From Veillonella sp. 3891 (GTDB taxonomy: Bacteria; Bacillota; Negativicutes; Veillonellales; Veillonellaceae): a stretch of DNA of 64,000 nt. The DNA is taken from positions 1-64,000 of the forward strand of contig NZ_RQVE01000006.1 of the NCBI RefSeq assembly GCF_003992315.1. The letters are read 5' to 3'. Below the pieces are notes generated by a model. The model was not told the DNA's origin. It searched no databases and saw only the letters and a program-made list of their open reading frames with translations. This document shows positions 16,668 to 25,374 of this stretch, piece by piece. The translations under genes were made by a program, and so were the position numbers. Every line of letters begins with the position of its first letter. Within the stretch, counting starts at the first letter, position 1.

Positions 16668-16696
16668 TTTACTTTTACACAATCATTTGCTATAAT
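16668..16696 (+). promoter_or_regulatory. Promoter of the multi-hairpin RNA
   Basis: TTTACT (16668-16673), a 17-bp spacer and TATAAT (16691-16696). Initiation falls near 16702, exactly at the first hairpin. Confidence 0.75.
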
Positions 16697-16701
16697 AACT
16701 C

Positions 16702-16936
16702 AAGCAAAGGGTTCACACTACCTTTGCTGGATAAAGATCTCTCTCTTTATCTACCTAACTTACAATAGGGAAGGGTTCATCTTATACCTTCCCAGGTAAA
16801 AGACCCTACTTTTACCGAAGGGGCGCCCCCCATTGCCCCAACAAAACATTTGAAGCTATTTCAAATGTTCTCTCTCTTTTTTCTCAAATACAAAGACCTC
16901 GGCTTTATTCTCTTGGCCGAGGTTTTTGTATTTTTT
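16702..16936 (+). ncRNA. Multi-hairpin non-coding RNA with tandemly duplicated stem-loops
   Basis: Consecutive stem-loops fill the transcript. H1 is AGCAAAGG/CCTTTGCT (16703-16728) and H2 is GATAAAG/CTTTATC (16730-16751). H3 is GGGAAGG/CCTTCCC (16768-16793) and H4 is GGTAAAA/TTTTACC (16795-16816). H5 is GGGGC/GCCCC with a C-rich loop (16820-16839). H6 is AACATTTGAA/TTCAAATGTT (16845-16869), followed by a pyrimidine run. The final terminator is at 16887-16936. H1-H2 and H3-H4 are clearly a tandem duplication, sharing AAGGGTTCA loops and pyrimidine-rich second loops. There is no coding frame. C- and U-rich loops are typical of sRNAs that base-pair with Shine-Dalgarno sequences. I do not recognise it as a known family. 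Confidence 0.7.
16887..16936 (+). terminator. Terminator of the multi-hairpin RNA
   Basis: AAATACAAA..CCTCGGC pairs with GCCGAGG..TTTGTATTT, followed by further T residues. Confidence 0.9.
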
Positions 16937-17045
16937 AGCTTATAGGGCATGCCTATATATACCATGCCTGTCATAACGTTAGGAAATAGATGGATAAAGA
17001 GTCTGTGAAAGTGGTAATATTGCTTTATAAATATAGGGAATATGA

Positions 17046-17074
17046 TTGATGAAACGTTGTAAAAATGCTATTAT
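17046..17074 (+). promoter_or_regulatory. korAB promoter
   Basis: TTGATG (17046-17051), a 17-bp spacer and TATTAT (17069-17074), separate from the upstream RNA gene. Confidence 0.6.
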
Positions 17075-17171
17075 TAGAGGTGAACTTTGAGAGATTGATG
17101 TGTATCGAAAACACTGAATAAATACAGTCTTTCTGTGGTCCTATATTACAATCCTAAGGAGGGTGAATCTC

Positions 17172-18923
17172 TTGCAAAAACGTAAAGATTTTATCTGGAA
17201 AATGGGCGGTCAGCAAGGTGAAGGTATTGAAAGTTGTGGCGAAATTTTAGCTACTATTCTTGCCAAAGAAGGTTATTCCTTGTACAGCCAACGTTTGTTT
17301 GCATCTCGTATCAAAGGTGGTCACACAACATTTGCATTACGTATCGCATTAGAACAAATTATGACAGTCGGTGAGCATATCGACTTCTTGGTAGCACTTG
17401 ACCAAGAAACTGTAGATATGCACGGTAAAGAAGTGCGTGAAGGTGGCTTTATCATTTGCGATAGCAAAGTAAATCCTAACTTTGAAGCTTTCACAGGCAC
17501 TGGCGTAACATGCTTAGCATTACCAATTTCTGAAACAGCATTACAACAAGGCTCCTTGTTGATGCGTAATATTGTGGCACTAGGTATGTCCGTTGCGCTA
17601 TTGGGCTTTGAAACAGAATTGTTCTTAACAGCGATCAAAGCTCGCTTTGCGAAAAAATCTGAAGATATTATTAACAAAAACTTACAAGCATTCCAATTGG
17701 GTTATCAATTGGTAAAAGACCAATTGGGTGATGTAGAAGTAGATACATTGGATAAACCAACACCAAAAGATCAAATGTTCTTGCTTGGTAATGAGGCGTT
17801 AGCATTGGGTGCGATTGCAGCAGGTTCCCGTTTTATGGCATCCTATCCAATTACGCCAGCTTCTGAAGTTATGGAATACATGATTAAGAAAATGGATAAA
17901 GTTGGATCTACTGTGGTACAAACAGAAGATGAGATTGCTGCATGTATGATGGCTATGGGTGGCGTATACGCTGGTGTTCGTGGCTTTACATGTACATCTG
18001 GCCCTGGCTTGAGCTTGATGGCTGAGTCTTTATCTATGGCATCTATGGCTGAATTGCCAATGCTGATCATTGATGTACAACGTTCTGGCCCATCCACAGG
18101 TATGGCTACAAAAGTGGAAACATCCGATATTGATGCAGCTTGCTACAATGCACATGGGGACTATTCCAATATCGTCATTGCTCCAACAAGTATTGAAGAA
18201 TGTTTCTATGAAATTCAACATGCTTTCAACTTGGCGGAACAATACCAATGTCCAGTTATTTTCATGCCTGATTTACAACAAGGCTTGAATAAACAATCTG
18301 TACCAACATTCGATTTGAACCGTGTTGGTATTGAACGTGGTAATTTGATGAAAGAAGAAGAGTTACCAGCATTGGAAAATCCTAAATACTTCAAACGTTT
18401 TGAATTGACTGAAAGCGGTATTTCCCCTCGTACGATTCCAGGTATGAAAAACGGTCTATTCTTGTCTACTGGTCTAGAGCATAACGAAGAAGGTAAACCA
18501 GCAGAAGCACCTTCTATGCACGTGGCACAAACAGACAAACGTTTCCGCAAATTATCTACAGTAGCGGATGTATATGAACCATTCTTGAACAATGCAAAAC
18601 ATGAGGAAGCAGATGTTCTTGTGATCGGTATTAACTCTAGCCGTGGTGCTATCGAAGAAGCAGTGGTAGAATTAGAGGCAGAAGGCCACAAAGTGAACCA
18701 TTTACAACTTCGTTTGATTAAACCGTTCCCGAAAGAACAATTGCTACCATTCTATAACAGTGCTAAAAAAGTTGTGATTTGTGAGCAAAATGCGACAGGT
18801 CAATTAACTAACTTATTCCGCATCAATATGCCGAATAAAGAAAAACTTTCTAGTTGCTTAAAATATGATGGCAATCCATTTACAACATCTTATGTAAAAG
18901 CGGCAATTAAGGAGGTTTTATAA
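17172..18923 (+). CDS. korA: 2-oxoacid:ferredoxin oxidoreductase alpha subunit (KorA type, gamma-alpha fusion)
   Basis: A 583-residue subunit in which the gamma domain (about 1-185, KMGGQQGEGIESCGEILA) is fused to the alpha, TPP-pyrimidine domain (about 200-580). With KorB it oxidatively decarboxylates, or reductively forms, a 2-oxoacid (probably 2-oxoglutarate) with CoA and ferredoxin. The conserved ASYPITPASEVMEYM and QTEDEIAACMMAMGG stretches are present. TTG at 17172 is taken as the start because AAGGAGGG lies eight bases upstream; the GTG at 17163 directly abuts that site. The stop overlaps the korB start (TAATG). The exact substrate cannot be assigned from sequence. Confidence 0.88.
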   Translation: MQKRKDFIWKMGGQQGEGIESCGEILATILAKEGYSLYSQRLFASRIKGGHTTFALRIALEQIMTVGEHIDFLVALDQETVDMHGKEVREGGFIICDSKVNPNFEAFTGTGVTCLALPISETALQQGSLLMRNIVALGMSVALLGFETELFLTAIKARFAKKSEDIINKNLQAFQLGYQLVKDQLGDVEVDTLDKPTPKDQMFLLGNEALALGAIAAGSRFMASYPITPASEVMEYMIKKMDKVGSTVVQTEDEIAACMMAMGGVYAGVRGFTCTSGPGLSLMAESLSMASMAELPMLIIDVQRSGPSTGMATKVETSDIDAACYNAHGDYSNIVIAPTSIEECFYEIQHAFNLAEQYQCPVIFMPDLQQGLNKQSVPTFDLNRVGIERGNLMKEEELPALENPKYFKRFELTESGISPRTIPGMKNGLFLSTGLEHNEEGKPAEAPSMHVAQTDKRFRKLSTVADVYEPFLNNAKHEEADVLVIGINSSRGAIEEAVVELEAEGHKVNHLQLRLIKPFPKEQLLPFYNSAKKVVICEQNATGQLTNLFRINMPNKEKLSSCLKYDGNPFTTSYVKAAIKEVL

Positions 18924-19795
18924 TGGCAACAGCAAATGAATATAGAAATGATATCCGCCCTAACTGGTGCCCAGGTTGTGGTCATTATGGGGTACAAGCA
19001 GCCATCGCTGATGCAGTAGCTGCTCTTGATATTGCGCCTGAAAAGTTGGCTGTTATCTCTGGTATCGGTTGTTCTAGCCGTATCGGTGGTTACTTCTATG
19101 CCTATGGTGCGCATACTACACATGGTCGTGCACTTCCGTATGCACAAGGTGTGAAATTAGCGAATGAAGATATGAACGTTGTGGTTTGCGGTGGTGACGG
19201 TGATGCCTTTGCGATCGGTATGGGCCATACGATTCATGCTTTCAAACGTAACGTAAATATTACCTATGTGGTTATGGATAACCATGTCTATGGTTTAACC
19301 AAAGGTCAAACATCTCCACGTTCTGACGTGGGATTTGTGACAAAAACGTCTCCACATGGTTCTTTTGAAAGTCCATTGCCAATCTGTGAAACAGCCATCG
19401 CTTCTGGTGCAACATTCGTGGCACAAAGTTACATGGTAAATCGTGTGCAATTAGTGGATTTAATTAAACAAGGTATGCAACATGAAGGATTCTCTTTCAT
19501 CAACGTATTCAGCCCTTGTGTAACGTATAATAAACAAAATGGCTATGATTACTTCAAAGATAATTTGGTGAATTTGCCAGAAGGTTATGATCCAACAAAC
19601 CGTGCACAAGCATTTGCTACATTAGGTGAAACAAATGGTCTTGTAACAGGTTTGATTTATCAAGATACAACAAAACCATCTTTTGAACAAGCGTTATATG
19701 CTGCTAACGGTGGCCCACATGCTCGTGCATTAGTACATGATGTGGTGAAACCAGATGCAGAGATGTTTGCATCTCTTTGCGACGAGTTCAAATAG
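18923..19795 (+). CDS. korB: 2-oxoacid:ferredoxin oxidoreductase beta subunit (KorB type)
   Basis: A 290-residue TPP- and iron-sulfur-binding subunit. Cysteines C16 and C19 (WCPGCG), C50 (GIGCSS) and C199 (SPCVTYN) fit the single [4Fe-4S] cluster. The TPP motif runs from GDGD (91-94) to N120. It has no separate ferredoxin-like delta subunit, consistent with the two-gene KorAB layout. It overlaps korA by one base and is followed by a long imperfect hairpin. Confidence 0.92.
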   Translation: MATANEYRNDIRPNWCPGCGHYGVQAAIADAVAALDIAPEKLAVISGIGCSSRIGGYFYAYGAHTTHGRALPYAQGVKLANEDMNVVVCGGDGDAFAIGMGHTIHAFKRNVNITYVVMDNHVYGLTKGQTSPRSDVGFVTKTSPHGSFESPLPICETAIASGATFVAQSYMVNRVQLVDLIKQGMQHEGFSFINVFSPCVTYNKQNGYDYFKDNLVNLPEGYDPTNRAQAFATLGETNGLVTGLIYQDTTKPSFEQALYAANGGPHARALVHDVVKPDAEMFASLCDEFK

Positions 19796-19833
19796 AAACA
19801 ATATATCTCGGTTGAGTATATAGGTGGAATAAA

Positions 19834-19896
19834 AATCCGCATTACTTCTAAAAACTGCCCTGCGCGAAAGTTTTTAGTAAGCACTACGGCTTTTCT
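19834..19896 (+). terminator. korAB terminator
   Basis: CCG..ACTTCTAAAAACT pairs imperfectly with AGTTTTTAGTAAG..CGG around a 12-nt loop, then CTTTTCTT. Confidence 0.6.
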
Positions 19897-20036
19897 TGAC
19901 GGATGATTTTGTGGAGCGATGTGTTTTTTAGGATGATTGCATAGTTTGTTTGGCATGCTTGTTTTATAGTTTGTGAAATTTTGCTATACTGTAGATGTTA
20001 CCTCCCCGATACTGGTGACAGGAAGGGAGTGTTTTG

Positions 20037-20132
20037 ATGGAGTTAGCGCTCAACCTTATTGTTTCTATCATGGCAGGTATTGTTAGCCACTATATCTGTA
20101 AATGGCTAGATAGAAAGTTTAGAGGTAATTAG
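20037..20132 (+). CDS. 31-residue hydrophobic peptide, type I toxin-like
   Basis: The peptide begins MELALNLIVSIMAGIV and ends HYICKWLDRKFRGN: one membrane helix then a basic tail. This is the pattern of Fst/small type I toxins and of short peptides ending in HYICKWLD that recur in Firmicutes. The ribosome binding site (AGGAAGGGAG) lies 6-7 bases before ATG. Its GGGAG can pair with CTCCC 20 bases upstream, which would hide it. Direct repeats TAGAGGTA occur at the end of the frame and just after it. Too short to be certain, but codons, binding site and terminator are all in place. Confidence 0.6.
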   Translation: MELALNLIVSIMAGIVSHYICKWLDRKFRGN

Positions 20133-20160
20133 CCTAGAGGTAGCTCTCTAAAAAAGCAGA

Positions 20161-20187
20161 AACCCCACAGTAGCAGCTATGGGGGTA
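20161..20187. terminator. Hairpin after the small peptide
   Basis: ACCCC.CAG and CT.TGGGGGT form the stem. On the minus strand it is followed by TTTCTGCTTTTTT, so it may also end an antisense RNA running towards the peptide gene. Confidence 0.5.
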
Positions 20188-20252
20188 TTACTTTCAAAAT
20201 CTCATTTGTATTGTTATAATGAGAGTGTATTGAAATGAGGAGTGATATTTGC

Positions 20253-21596
20253 ATGAAAGCTGTTTTATATACGATGATGATAGCGGCGTTTCTCAATCCG
20301 TTTGCATCGAGTTCTCTTACGATGTCCTTTCCGGATATGATGCAAGAGTTTAGGGGTACTACCAATGATATGGCGTGGGTGGTGGAATCTTTTTTGCTGT
20401 GTTGTACGGTAGCTGTGATTCCGGCTGGTAAGTTAGCGGATATCTATGGGAAACGCAAGCTGTTTTATATAGGTAGTATTGTATTTACGATAATATCGGG
20501 GCTTATGTGCTTTGTTGGATCTGTAGAGATGTTGACGGTGTATCGAGCCTTGCAAGGAATTGCTTTGGGGATTGTATATACTACGTCCATGTCTATTTTA
20601 ACCTTATCTGTACCAGTGGAACGACGAGGATATGCGTTCGGTATGATTGGCGGAATGGTATATTTAGGATTATCCTTGGGACCTGCCTTAGGTGGTTTCC
20701 TAAATTACTATTATGGTTGGCGCAGTATTTTTGTGTTTACTACCTTACTAGGTGTTGTGGCAAATGTGATGGCCTTTCGGTCGTTGCATAAAGAATGGGT
20801 GCACACCCCGGATAGTACTATTTCTATGAAAAGTTTACTTTTATATGCCTTGGGTATCAGCGCAGTGATGGTTGGTATTACCGAATGGGTTCGCTTTTGG
20901 TGGAGTGTCTATGCTTTTGTAGCAGGACTGGTGGCATTAAGCGTGTTAGGATATGTAGAATGGCATAGTAAGGATCCGCTCATTCCAGTTAAGATATTTG
21001 TGTCGAATCTAGGGTTTACTATGTCTAGTGTAGCTGCCATGATGAATTTTAGCGCCACTTTTGGCGTAGGATTTGTATTGTCCTTGTTTTTACAAATGAT
21101 AATGGGCTTTGATTCTCGTATGACTGGATTGATCTTGTGCATACAAACTGGAATTATGGTATTTTTAGCGCCACGTATGGGGGCTTTATCTGATCGATAC
21201 AATCCATTTCAATTTGCTAGATGGGGGATGGTGCTCATCGGCTTAGGATTGCTTAGCATGGCCTATGGTACTTTCACTGAAAGTATGGCAATTATCATGA
21301 TAAGCTTAGCCATCGTAGGTATCGGAGTGAGTTGCTTTGCGCCACCGAACAATAATCTAATTATGAGTTCTGTACCGAAAACATATATTGGATTTGCCTC
21401 TTCTACGATTTCTACAGTAAGACTATTGGGACAAACCTTGAGTATGGCTTTGATTGGAATTATCCTAGCCTACACCATAGAAGGAAGAACAGCATTAGAA
21501 ATGATGGAATATAACAGCACTGTTGCGCTAGTTGTATTTGGCGTGATTTGCTTGGTAGGAGCTATCCCGGCGGGTGTGCGTACTATGAGGAACTGA
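20253..21596 (+). CDS. MFS transporter, drug-efflux type
   Basis: A 447-residue multi-pass membrane protein of the major facilitator superfamily. The N-terminal half has MSFPDMMQEF and the motif A-like GKLADIYGKRKLF between helices 2 and 3. The motif C-like GPALGGFLNYYYGWRSIF points to the DHA antiporter group. A second motif A-like stretch, APRMGALSDRYN, lies in the C-terminal half. The start at 20253 (MKAVLYTMM) follows GAGGAG; an upstream in-frame ATG at 20235 overlaps that site. The substrate is unknown. TGTTATAAT at about 20211-20219 is a likely extended -10. Confidence 0.85.
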   Translation: MKAVLYTMMIAAFLNPFASSSLTMSFPDMMQEFRGTTNDMAWVVESFLLCCTVAVIPAGKLADIYGKRKLFYIGSIVFTIISGLMCFVGSVEMLTVYRALQGIALGIVYTTSMSILTLSVPVERRGYAFGMIGGMVYLGLSLGPALGGFLNYYYGWRSIFVFTTLLGVVANVMAFRSLHKEWVHTPDSTISMKSLLLYALGISAVMVGITEWVRFWWSVYAFVAGLVALSVLGYVEWHSKDPLIPVKIFVSNLGFTMSSVAAMMNFSATFGVGFVLSLFLQMIMGFDSRMTGLILCIQTGIMVFLAPRMGALSDRYNPFQFARWGMVLIGLGLLSMAYGTFTESMAIIMISLAIVGIGVSCFAPPNNNLIMSSVPKTYIGFASSTISTVRLLGQTLSMALIGIILAYTIEGRTALEMMEYNSTVALVVFGVICLVGAIPAGVRTMRN

Positions 21597-21611
21597 ACTG
21601 TTAACTAATAG

Positions 21612-21640
21612 CTGACAGTTGCCCCTGATTTTTGTATAAT
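21612..21640 (+). promoter_or_regulatory. purB promoter
   Basis: CTGACA (21612-21617), a 17-bp spacer and TATAAT (21635-21640). No PurR-type or guanine-riboswitch sequence is evident in the 97-nt leader. Confidence 0.7.
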
Positions 21641-21736
21641 GATAAGGTAATATAAATACCCTAAGAGGTATGACTTTCATAATGTATAGTAAACATAGTT
21701 CCATAAGGAAAATGGATTAGATAAAGGAGTTAAGGA

Positions 21737-23032
21737 ATGATTAATCGCTACACTCGTGAAGAGATGGGACATATTTGGAGCGAACGCAATGAGTTCGATA
21801 CGATGTTATTAGTTGAAATTTTGGCATCTGAAGCGCAGGCAGAATTGGGTATTATCCCGAAGGAAGCGGCGGTAGCGATTCGTGAGAAAGGTGACTTTCA
21901 AGTAGAACGGATTCGTGAAATTGAACGGGAAACAAATCATGACATCATTTCCTTCGTCACTGCTGTGGGTGAATATGTAGGCCCTGAGTTTGCGAAATAC
22001 ATTCATCTTGGCCTAACGTCCACAGATGTAAAAGATACAGCATTAGGATACATGATGAAACAAGCCTGTGATTTATTGTTAAAAGGTTTGCGTAATTTCC
22101 GTGATGTTTTGGCTCGCCGTGCGGTAGAGTTTAAATATACGCCGATGATTGGTCGTACTCACGGTATTCATGGAGAGCCGATTACATTTGGTATCAAATT
22201 GGTGAATTGGATGTCCGAGATTGATCGTGACATTGCTCGTTTAGAACAAGCTCGTCAGTCCGTAGCGGTAGGTAAATTATCTGGTGCTGTGGGCACGTAC
22301 TCTAATATCGATCCATTTGTGGAACAATATGTATGTGAAAAATTGGGCTTGGAACCTGTGAAAGTAGCCACACAAGTGGTATCTCGTGACCGTCATGCTG
22401 AATTGTTGTCCATGATTGCTGTTATCGGTGGCACCTTGGATCGCATCGCTTTGGAAATTCGTCACTTGCAACGTACAGAAGTGCGTGAAGCGGAAGAATA
22501 TTTCAGCCCGAAACAAAAAGGCTCCTCTGCGATGCCTCACAAACGTAATCCAATTACTTGTGAAAGAATCTGCGGCTTAGCGCGTGTATTGCGTGGTCAT
22601 GCACAAGCGGCATTTGAAGACCAAGCCTTATGGCACGAGCGCGATATCTCTCATAGCTCTGTAGAACGTGTGATTTTACCAGATGCAACAATTACATTGG
22701 ATTACATGATTCATCTAGCTACACGTACAATAGATAAATTGTTAGTATACCCTGAAAATATGATGAAAAACTTGAACTTAACAGGTGGTCTTGTATTTAG
22801 CCAAACGATTTTAACGCATTTGGTGGATAAAGGGGCTGTTCGTGATGAAGCCTATCGTTGGGTGCAACGTCATGCTATGGCTCGTTGGTTGGAAGGTAAA
22901 GACTTCGCTACAGGATTAAAATCTGATCCAGAGATTGCAAAATACCTAAGCGCAGAAGAAATTGATGCTTGCTTTGATCCAACACCATTGTTACGTCATG
23001 TAGATACCATTATGGCTCGCTTTGGATTATAA
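21737..23032 (+). CDS. purB: Adenylosuccinate lyase
   Basis: A 431-residue enzyme of the fumarase/aspartase superfamily, catalysing fumarate release from SAICAR and adenylosuccinate in purine synthesis. Signatures are HLGLTSTDVKDTA, the general-acid region GRTHGIHGEPITFG (about 140-153) and the flexible signature loop SSAMPHKRNP (about 260-269). The start follows AAAGGAG. Single gene bounded by a bidirectional terminator. Confidence 0.95.
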   Translation: MINRYTREEMGHIWSERNEFDTMLLVEILASEAQAELGIIPKEAAVAIREKGDFQVERIREIERETNHDIISFVTAVGEYVGPEFAKYIHLGLTSTDVKDTALGYMMKQACDLLLKGLRNFRDVLARRAVEFKYTPMIGRTHGIHGEPITFGIKLVNWMSEIDRDIARLEQARQSVAVGKLSGAVGTYSNIDPFVEQYVCEKLGLEPVKVATQVVSRDRHAELLSMIAVIGGTLDRIALEIRHLQRTEVREAEEYFSPKQKGSSAMPHKRNPITCERICGLARVLRGHAQAAFEDQALWHERDISHSSVERVILPDATITLDYMIHLATRTIDKLLVYPENMMKNLNLTGGLVFSQTILTHLVDKGAVRDEAYRWVQRHAMARWLEGKDFATGLKSDPEIAKYLSAEEIDACFDPTPLLRHVDTIMARFGL

Positions 23033-23116
23033 TCTGCGATACCTTGTATTTTAAGCGTGGATGGTATATAATTAGGTTAGTGAATAAGGAATGATAACTC
23101 AAGCATGTTGTCAAAC

Positions 23117-23146
23117 AAAAAAAGGACGGTTGCAGCCGTCCTTTTT
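23117..23146. terminator. Bidirectional terminator
   Basis: AAAAAGGACGG pairs with CCGTCCTTTTT around TTGCAG. It is shared by purB and the convergent small peptide gene. Confidence 0.9.
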
Positions 23147-23150
23147 CTTT

Positions 23151-23267
23151 CTATTTTCTATTTTTATAGATATCGATCAAAATGTATGCTACTACATGTA
23201 TTACGATACCTTGTAAAATAGGGGGAAGAAAGGCTCCCAAATTTAAGGTATGATATACCTCAAGCAT
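23151..23267 (-). CDS. 38-residue hydrophobic peptide, type I toxin-like
   Basis: The ATG at 23267 follows AAAGGAGGTGATGAC. The peptide (MLEVYHTLNLGAF, then PPILQGIVIHVVAYILIDIYKNRK) has one membrane helix and a basic C-terminus. Its layout is the same as the peptide at 20037. An extended -10 TGCTATACT lies about 40 bp upstream on the minus strand. It ends at the bidirectional terminator. A longer upstream frame exists but lacks a ribosome binding site. Confidence 0.6.
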   Translation of the reverse strand: MLEVYHTLNLGAFLPPILQGIVIHVVAYILIDIYKNRK

Positions 23268-23351
23268 GTCATCACCTCCTTTCTTATTAAAGAGGCACTT
23301 AAAGTATAGCATACTTTTAAGATAAACGTAATGAGGATATTTATCAAAAAT

Positions 23352-23383
23352 AAAAATCCGTGCTAAAAGCGCGGATTTTTTTT
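23352..23383 (+). terminator. Isolated rightward terminator
   Basis: AAAATCCGTGC pairs with GCGCGGATTTT around TAAAA, followed by T8. No rightward gene precedes it, so it may end an antisense RNA to the small peptide gene. Confidence 0.7.
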
Positions 23384-23529
23384 GTACTTTACATAACATC
23401 ACAAATACATGTTAATACGATATAAAGGAATAAAACCGATAAATTGTTTTAAAAAAATACCTGTAAACATATATAAATGAACACTCTATCATTTATACTA
23501 AAGGAATAGTTATGCATTAATTTCATAGT

Positions 23530-23592
23530 TGGTATATTTACAAATAGAGGTCTCACCCTATATACTAGAAGACAGAGTATATAGAAAGGTGG
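23530..23592 (+). repeat. Copy of the permease-operon leader
   Basis: This segment (TATTTACAAATAGAGG through AAAGGTGGATT) matches, with a few substitutions and small gaps, 27058-27120 directly before the first permease gene. Here it is joined to the 3' end of the second permease gene instead of to a start codon. Confidence 0.75.
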
Positions 23593-23653
23593 ATTTTTAT
23601 CACCGTTGTGTTATCACATTAGTGATGCCTTACAAGATGGTAAGCATGTGTAA
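23593..23653 (+). pseudogene. Remnant of the 3' end of the second permease gene (NikC-like)
   Basis: It matches the last 60 or so bases of the permease gene at 28808-28869 (ATCACNGTTGTGTTAT, then ACATTAGTGATGCCTTACAA, ending CATGTGTAA), with a short internal deletion that breaks the frame. It is a deletion scar: leader and permease tail fused with both permease bodies missing. Confidence 0.8.
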
Positions 23654-23664
23654 AAGGAGGAATT

Positions 23665-25179
23665 ATGAAACGTTGGTTAGTACTAGCAATGACCTTAGTT
23701 GTTGCCCTAGGCTTATTGGCTGGATGCGGTTCAGACACTAGTAAAAGTGGCAAGCATGCAGGCTTAGGTTTATTCTGGTTTGGGGAAACTTTGGATCCAA
23801 CGCACGAATGGGATGCATGGACATTGACTCGTATTGGTGCCGGTGAAACATTGGCGACAGTAGATAAAGATATGACATTCCAACCACAATTGGCAGACTC
23901 TTGGGAAAATGTTGACCCAATGACTTGGAAATTCCATATTCGTGAAAATGTAAAATTTCATAATGGCGTTGTGATGACTCCAGATATGGTGAAAGCATCT
24001 ATCGAAAGAACTATTGCTAACAGCAAACGATCTAAAGATGCCATCAAAATTGAAAGTATCACTGTGGATGGTCAAAACCTAATCTTCAAAACAACAGAGC
24101 CCAATGCGCATTTATTGGCAGACTTAACAGAACCTGCTTTCGTGATCGTAGATGTAGCGGACACAAAAGATATGGAAAATGCCCCAATCTTAACAGGTCC
24201 TTATAAAATTATGAAACATACGAAGCAAGAAGAAATTCAACTAGAACAACATAAAGAATATTGGGGTGGCACACCTGGTTTAGATACGTTAACTGTTAAA
24301 AATATCGAAGACCACAGCAAACGTGCTATGGCATTACAATCTAAAGAGGTAGATATTATCCAAAAAGTAGACGGTGCTAACCGTAGCTTATTTGAAAATA
24401 AAGACTACAACTTGTTAGAAGTAGCTGGTGTTCGTACGCATATGCTACAAATCAACATGAAAGAAGGTTCTCCATTAGCAAACACTATGGTTCGTGCAGC
24501 AATCTCTTATATGATTGATTATGAAGGATTAGCAAAAGCCTTGGGTAATGGTGCGATTCCTGGTGGCGCTACATTCCCTCCAACGGCTAACTTAGGCTTT
24601 GATAGCTTGCCAAACAAACAGCATCAAGATTTAGCAAAAGCAGATGAATTGTTAAAACAAGCTGGTTACACAAAAGAAGGCGACGTATATACAAAAGATG
24701 GTAAACCATTGCAATTAACAATGGGTGTATGGGGCAAAGATACTGTATCCTATGAAAAAATCCAATCTGACTTAAAAGCTGCTGGCGTACAAGTAGAGTT
24801 AAAACGTGTACAAAGCGCTGATGATGTCTTAGGCGGTGCTACAGATAATTTAACTATGGGTGAAAATAACTGGTCTACCTTAACTAGTAATGACCCATTC
24901 CGTTTCTTATCTGCTTTATTTGCAACAGGTACGAAAGCCAATCGTGGTGATTACTCCAACCCTCGTGTAGATGCATTGTTGGACAAAATGACAAATACTT
25001 TTGATGCAGAAGAACGTCGCAACATTACAAAAGAAATCCAAAATATCTTGATTCAAGACAATGCGGCTTATTTCTTGTACTACCCAGTATCCTCTGTGGT
25101 AACAAGCAAACGCGTTCACAATGCACAAGCATTCCCAATTGATTATTACTTAATGACGAAGGATGTTACTGTTGACTAA
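23665..25179 (+). CDS. ABC transporter substrate-binding lipoprotein, nickel/peptide family (paralog 1)
   Basis: A 504-residue family 5 (Opp/Nik) solute-binding protein. The signal peptide ends in the lipobox LLAGC (C21), so it should be a membrane-anchored lipoprotein. The mature part contains the family pattern LADSWENVDPMTWKFHIRENVKFHNG and a C-terminal YYPVSSVVTSKRV. The start follows AAAGGAGG. It lies immediately after a permease-tail remnant and has no permease or ATPase of its own, so it presumably feeds the system at 27.1-30.4 kb. It is convergent with, and about three-quarters identical by eye to, the protein at 25375-26892. Metal-chelate versus peptide as substrate is undecided. Confidence 0.85.
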   Translation: MKRWLVLAMTLVVALGLLAGCGSDTSKSGKHAGLGLFWFGETLDPTHEWDAWTLTRIGAGETLATVDKDMTFQPQLADSWENVDPMTWKFHIRENVKFHNGVVMTPDMVKASIERTIANSKRSKDAIKIESITVDGQNLIFKTTEPNAHLLADLTEPAFVIVDVADTKDMENAPILTGPYKIMKHTKQEEIQLEQHKEYWGGTPGLDTLTVKNIEDHSKRAMALQSKEVDIIQKVDGANRSLFENKDYNLLEVAGVRTHMLQINMKEGSPLANTMVRAAISYMIDYEGLAKALGNGAIPGGATFPPTANLGFDSLPNKQHQDLAKADELLKQAGYTKEGDVYTKDGKPLQLTMGVWGKDTVSYEKIQSDLKAAGVQVELKRVQSADDVLGGATDNLTMGENNWSTLTSNDPFRFLSALFATGTKANRGDYSNPRVDALLDKMTNTFDAEERRNITKEIQNILIQDNAAYFLYYPVSSVVTSKRVHNAQAFPIDYYLMTKDVTVD

Positions 25180-25236
25180 ATAGGAAAGCAAATAGTATTT
25201 ATGATGTCCTAGTCGATGAGAAAAGTAAAACTATAA

Positions 25237-25312
25237 AAAAAGAAACATAAGTGAGGCTACTTTGCTATATCTGAAAACAGTTGTATCATGCATCTCACTT
25301 ATGTTTCTTTTT
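25237..25312. terminator. Bidirectional terminator between the two binding-protein genes
   Basis: A 19-bp perfect stem (AAAAAGAAACATAAGTGAG / CTCACTTATGTTTCTTTTT) encloses a 38-nt loop. Confidence 0.85.
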
Positions 25313-25374
25313 ATTTTATTATAGTTACATCTTTATACAGTTCTTATAGGAAAGAGACTGAATAGAGCATACCC

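Noticed and set aside
23529-23741. 70-residue plus-strand frame before binding-protein gene 1
   Set aside because: It spans the leader copy and permease-tail scar and runs out of frame into the lipoprotein gene; no family resemblance.
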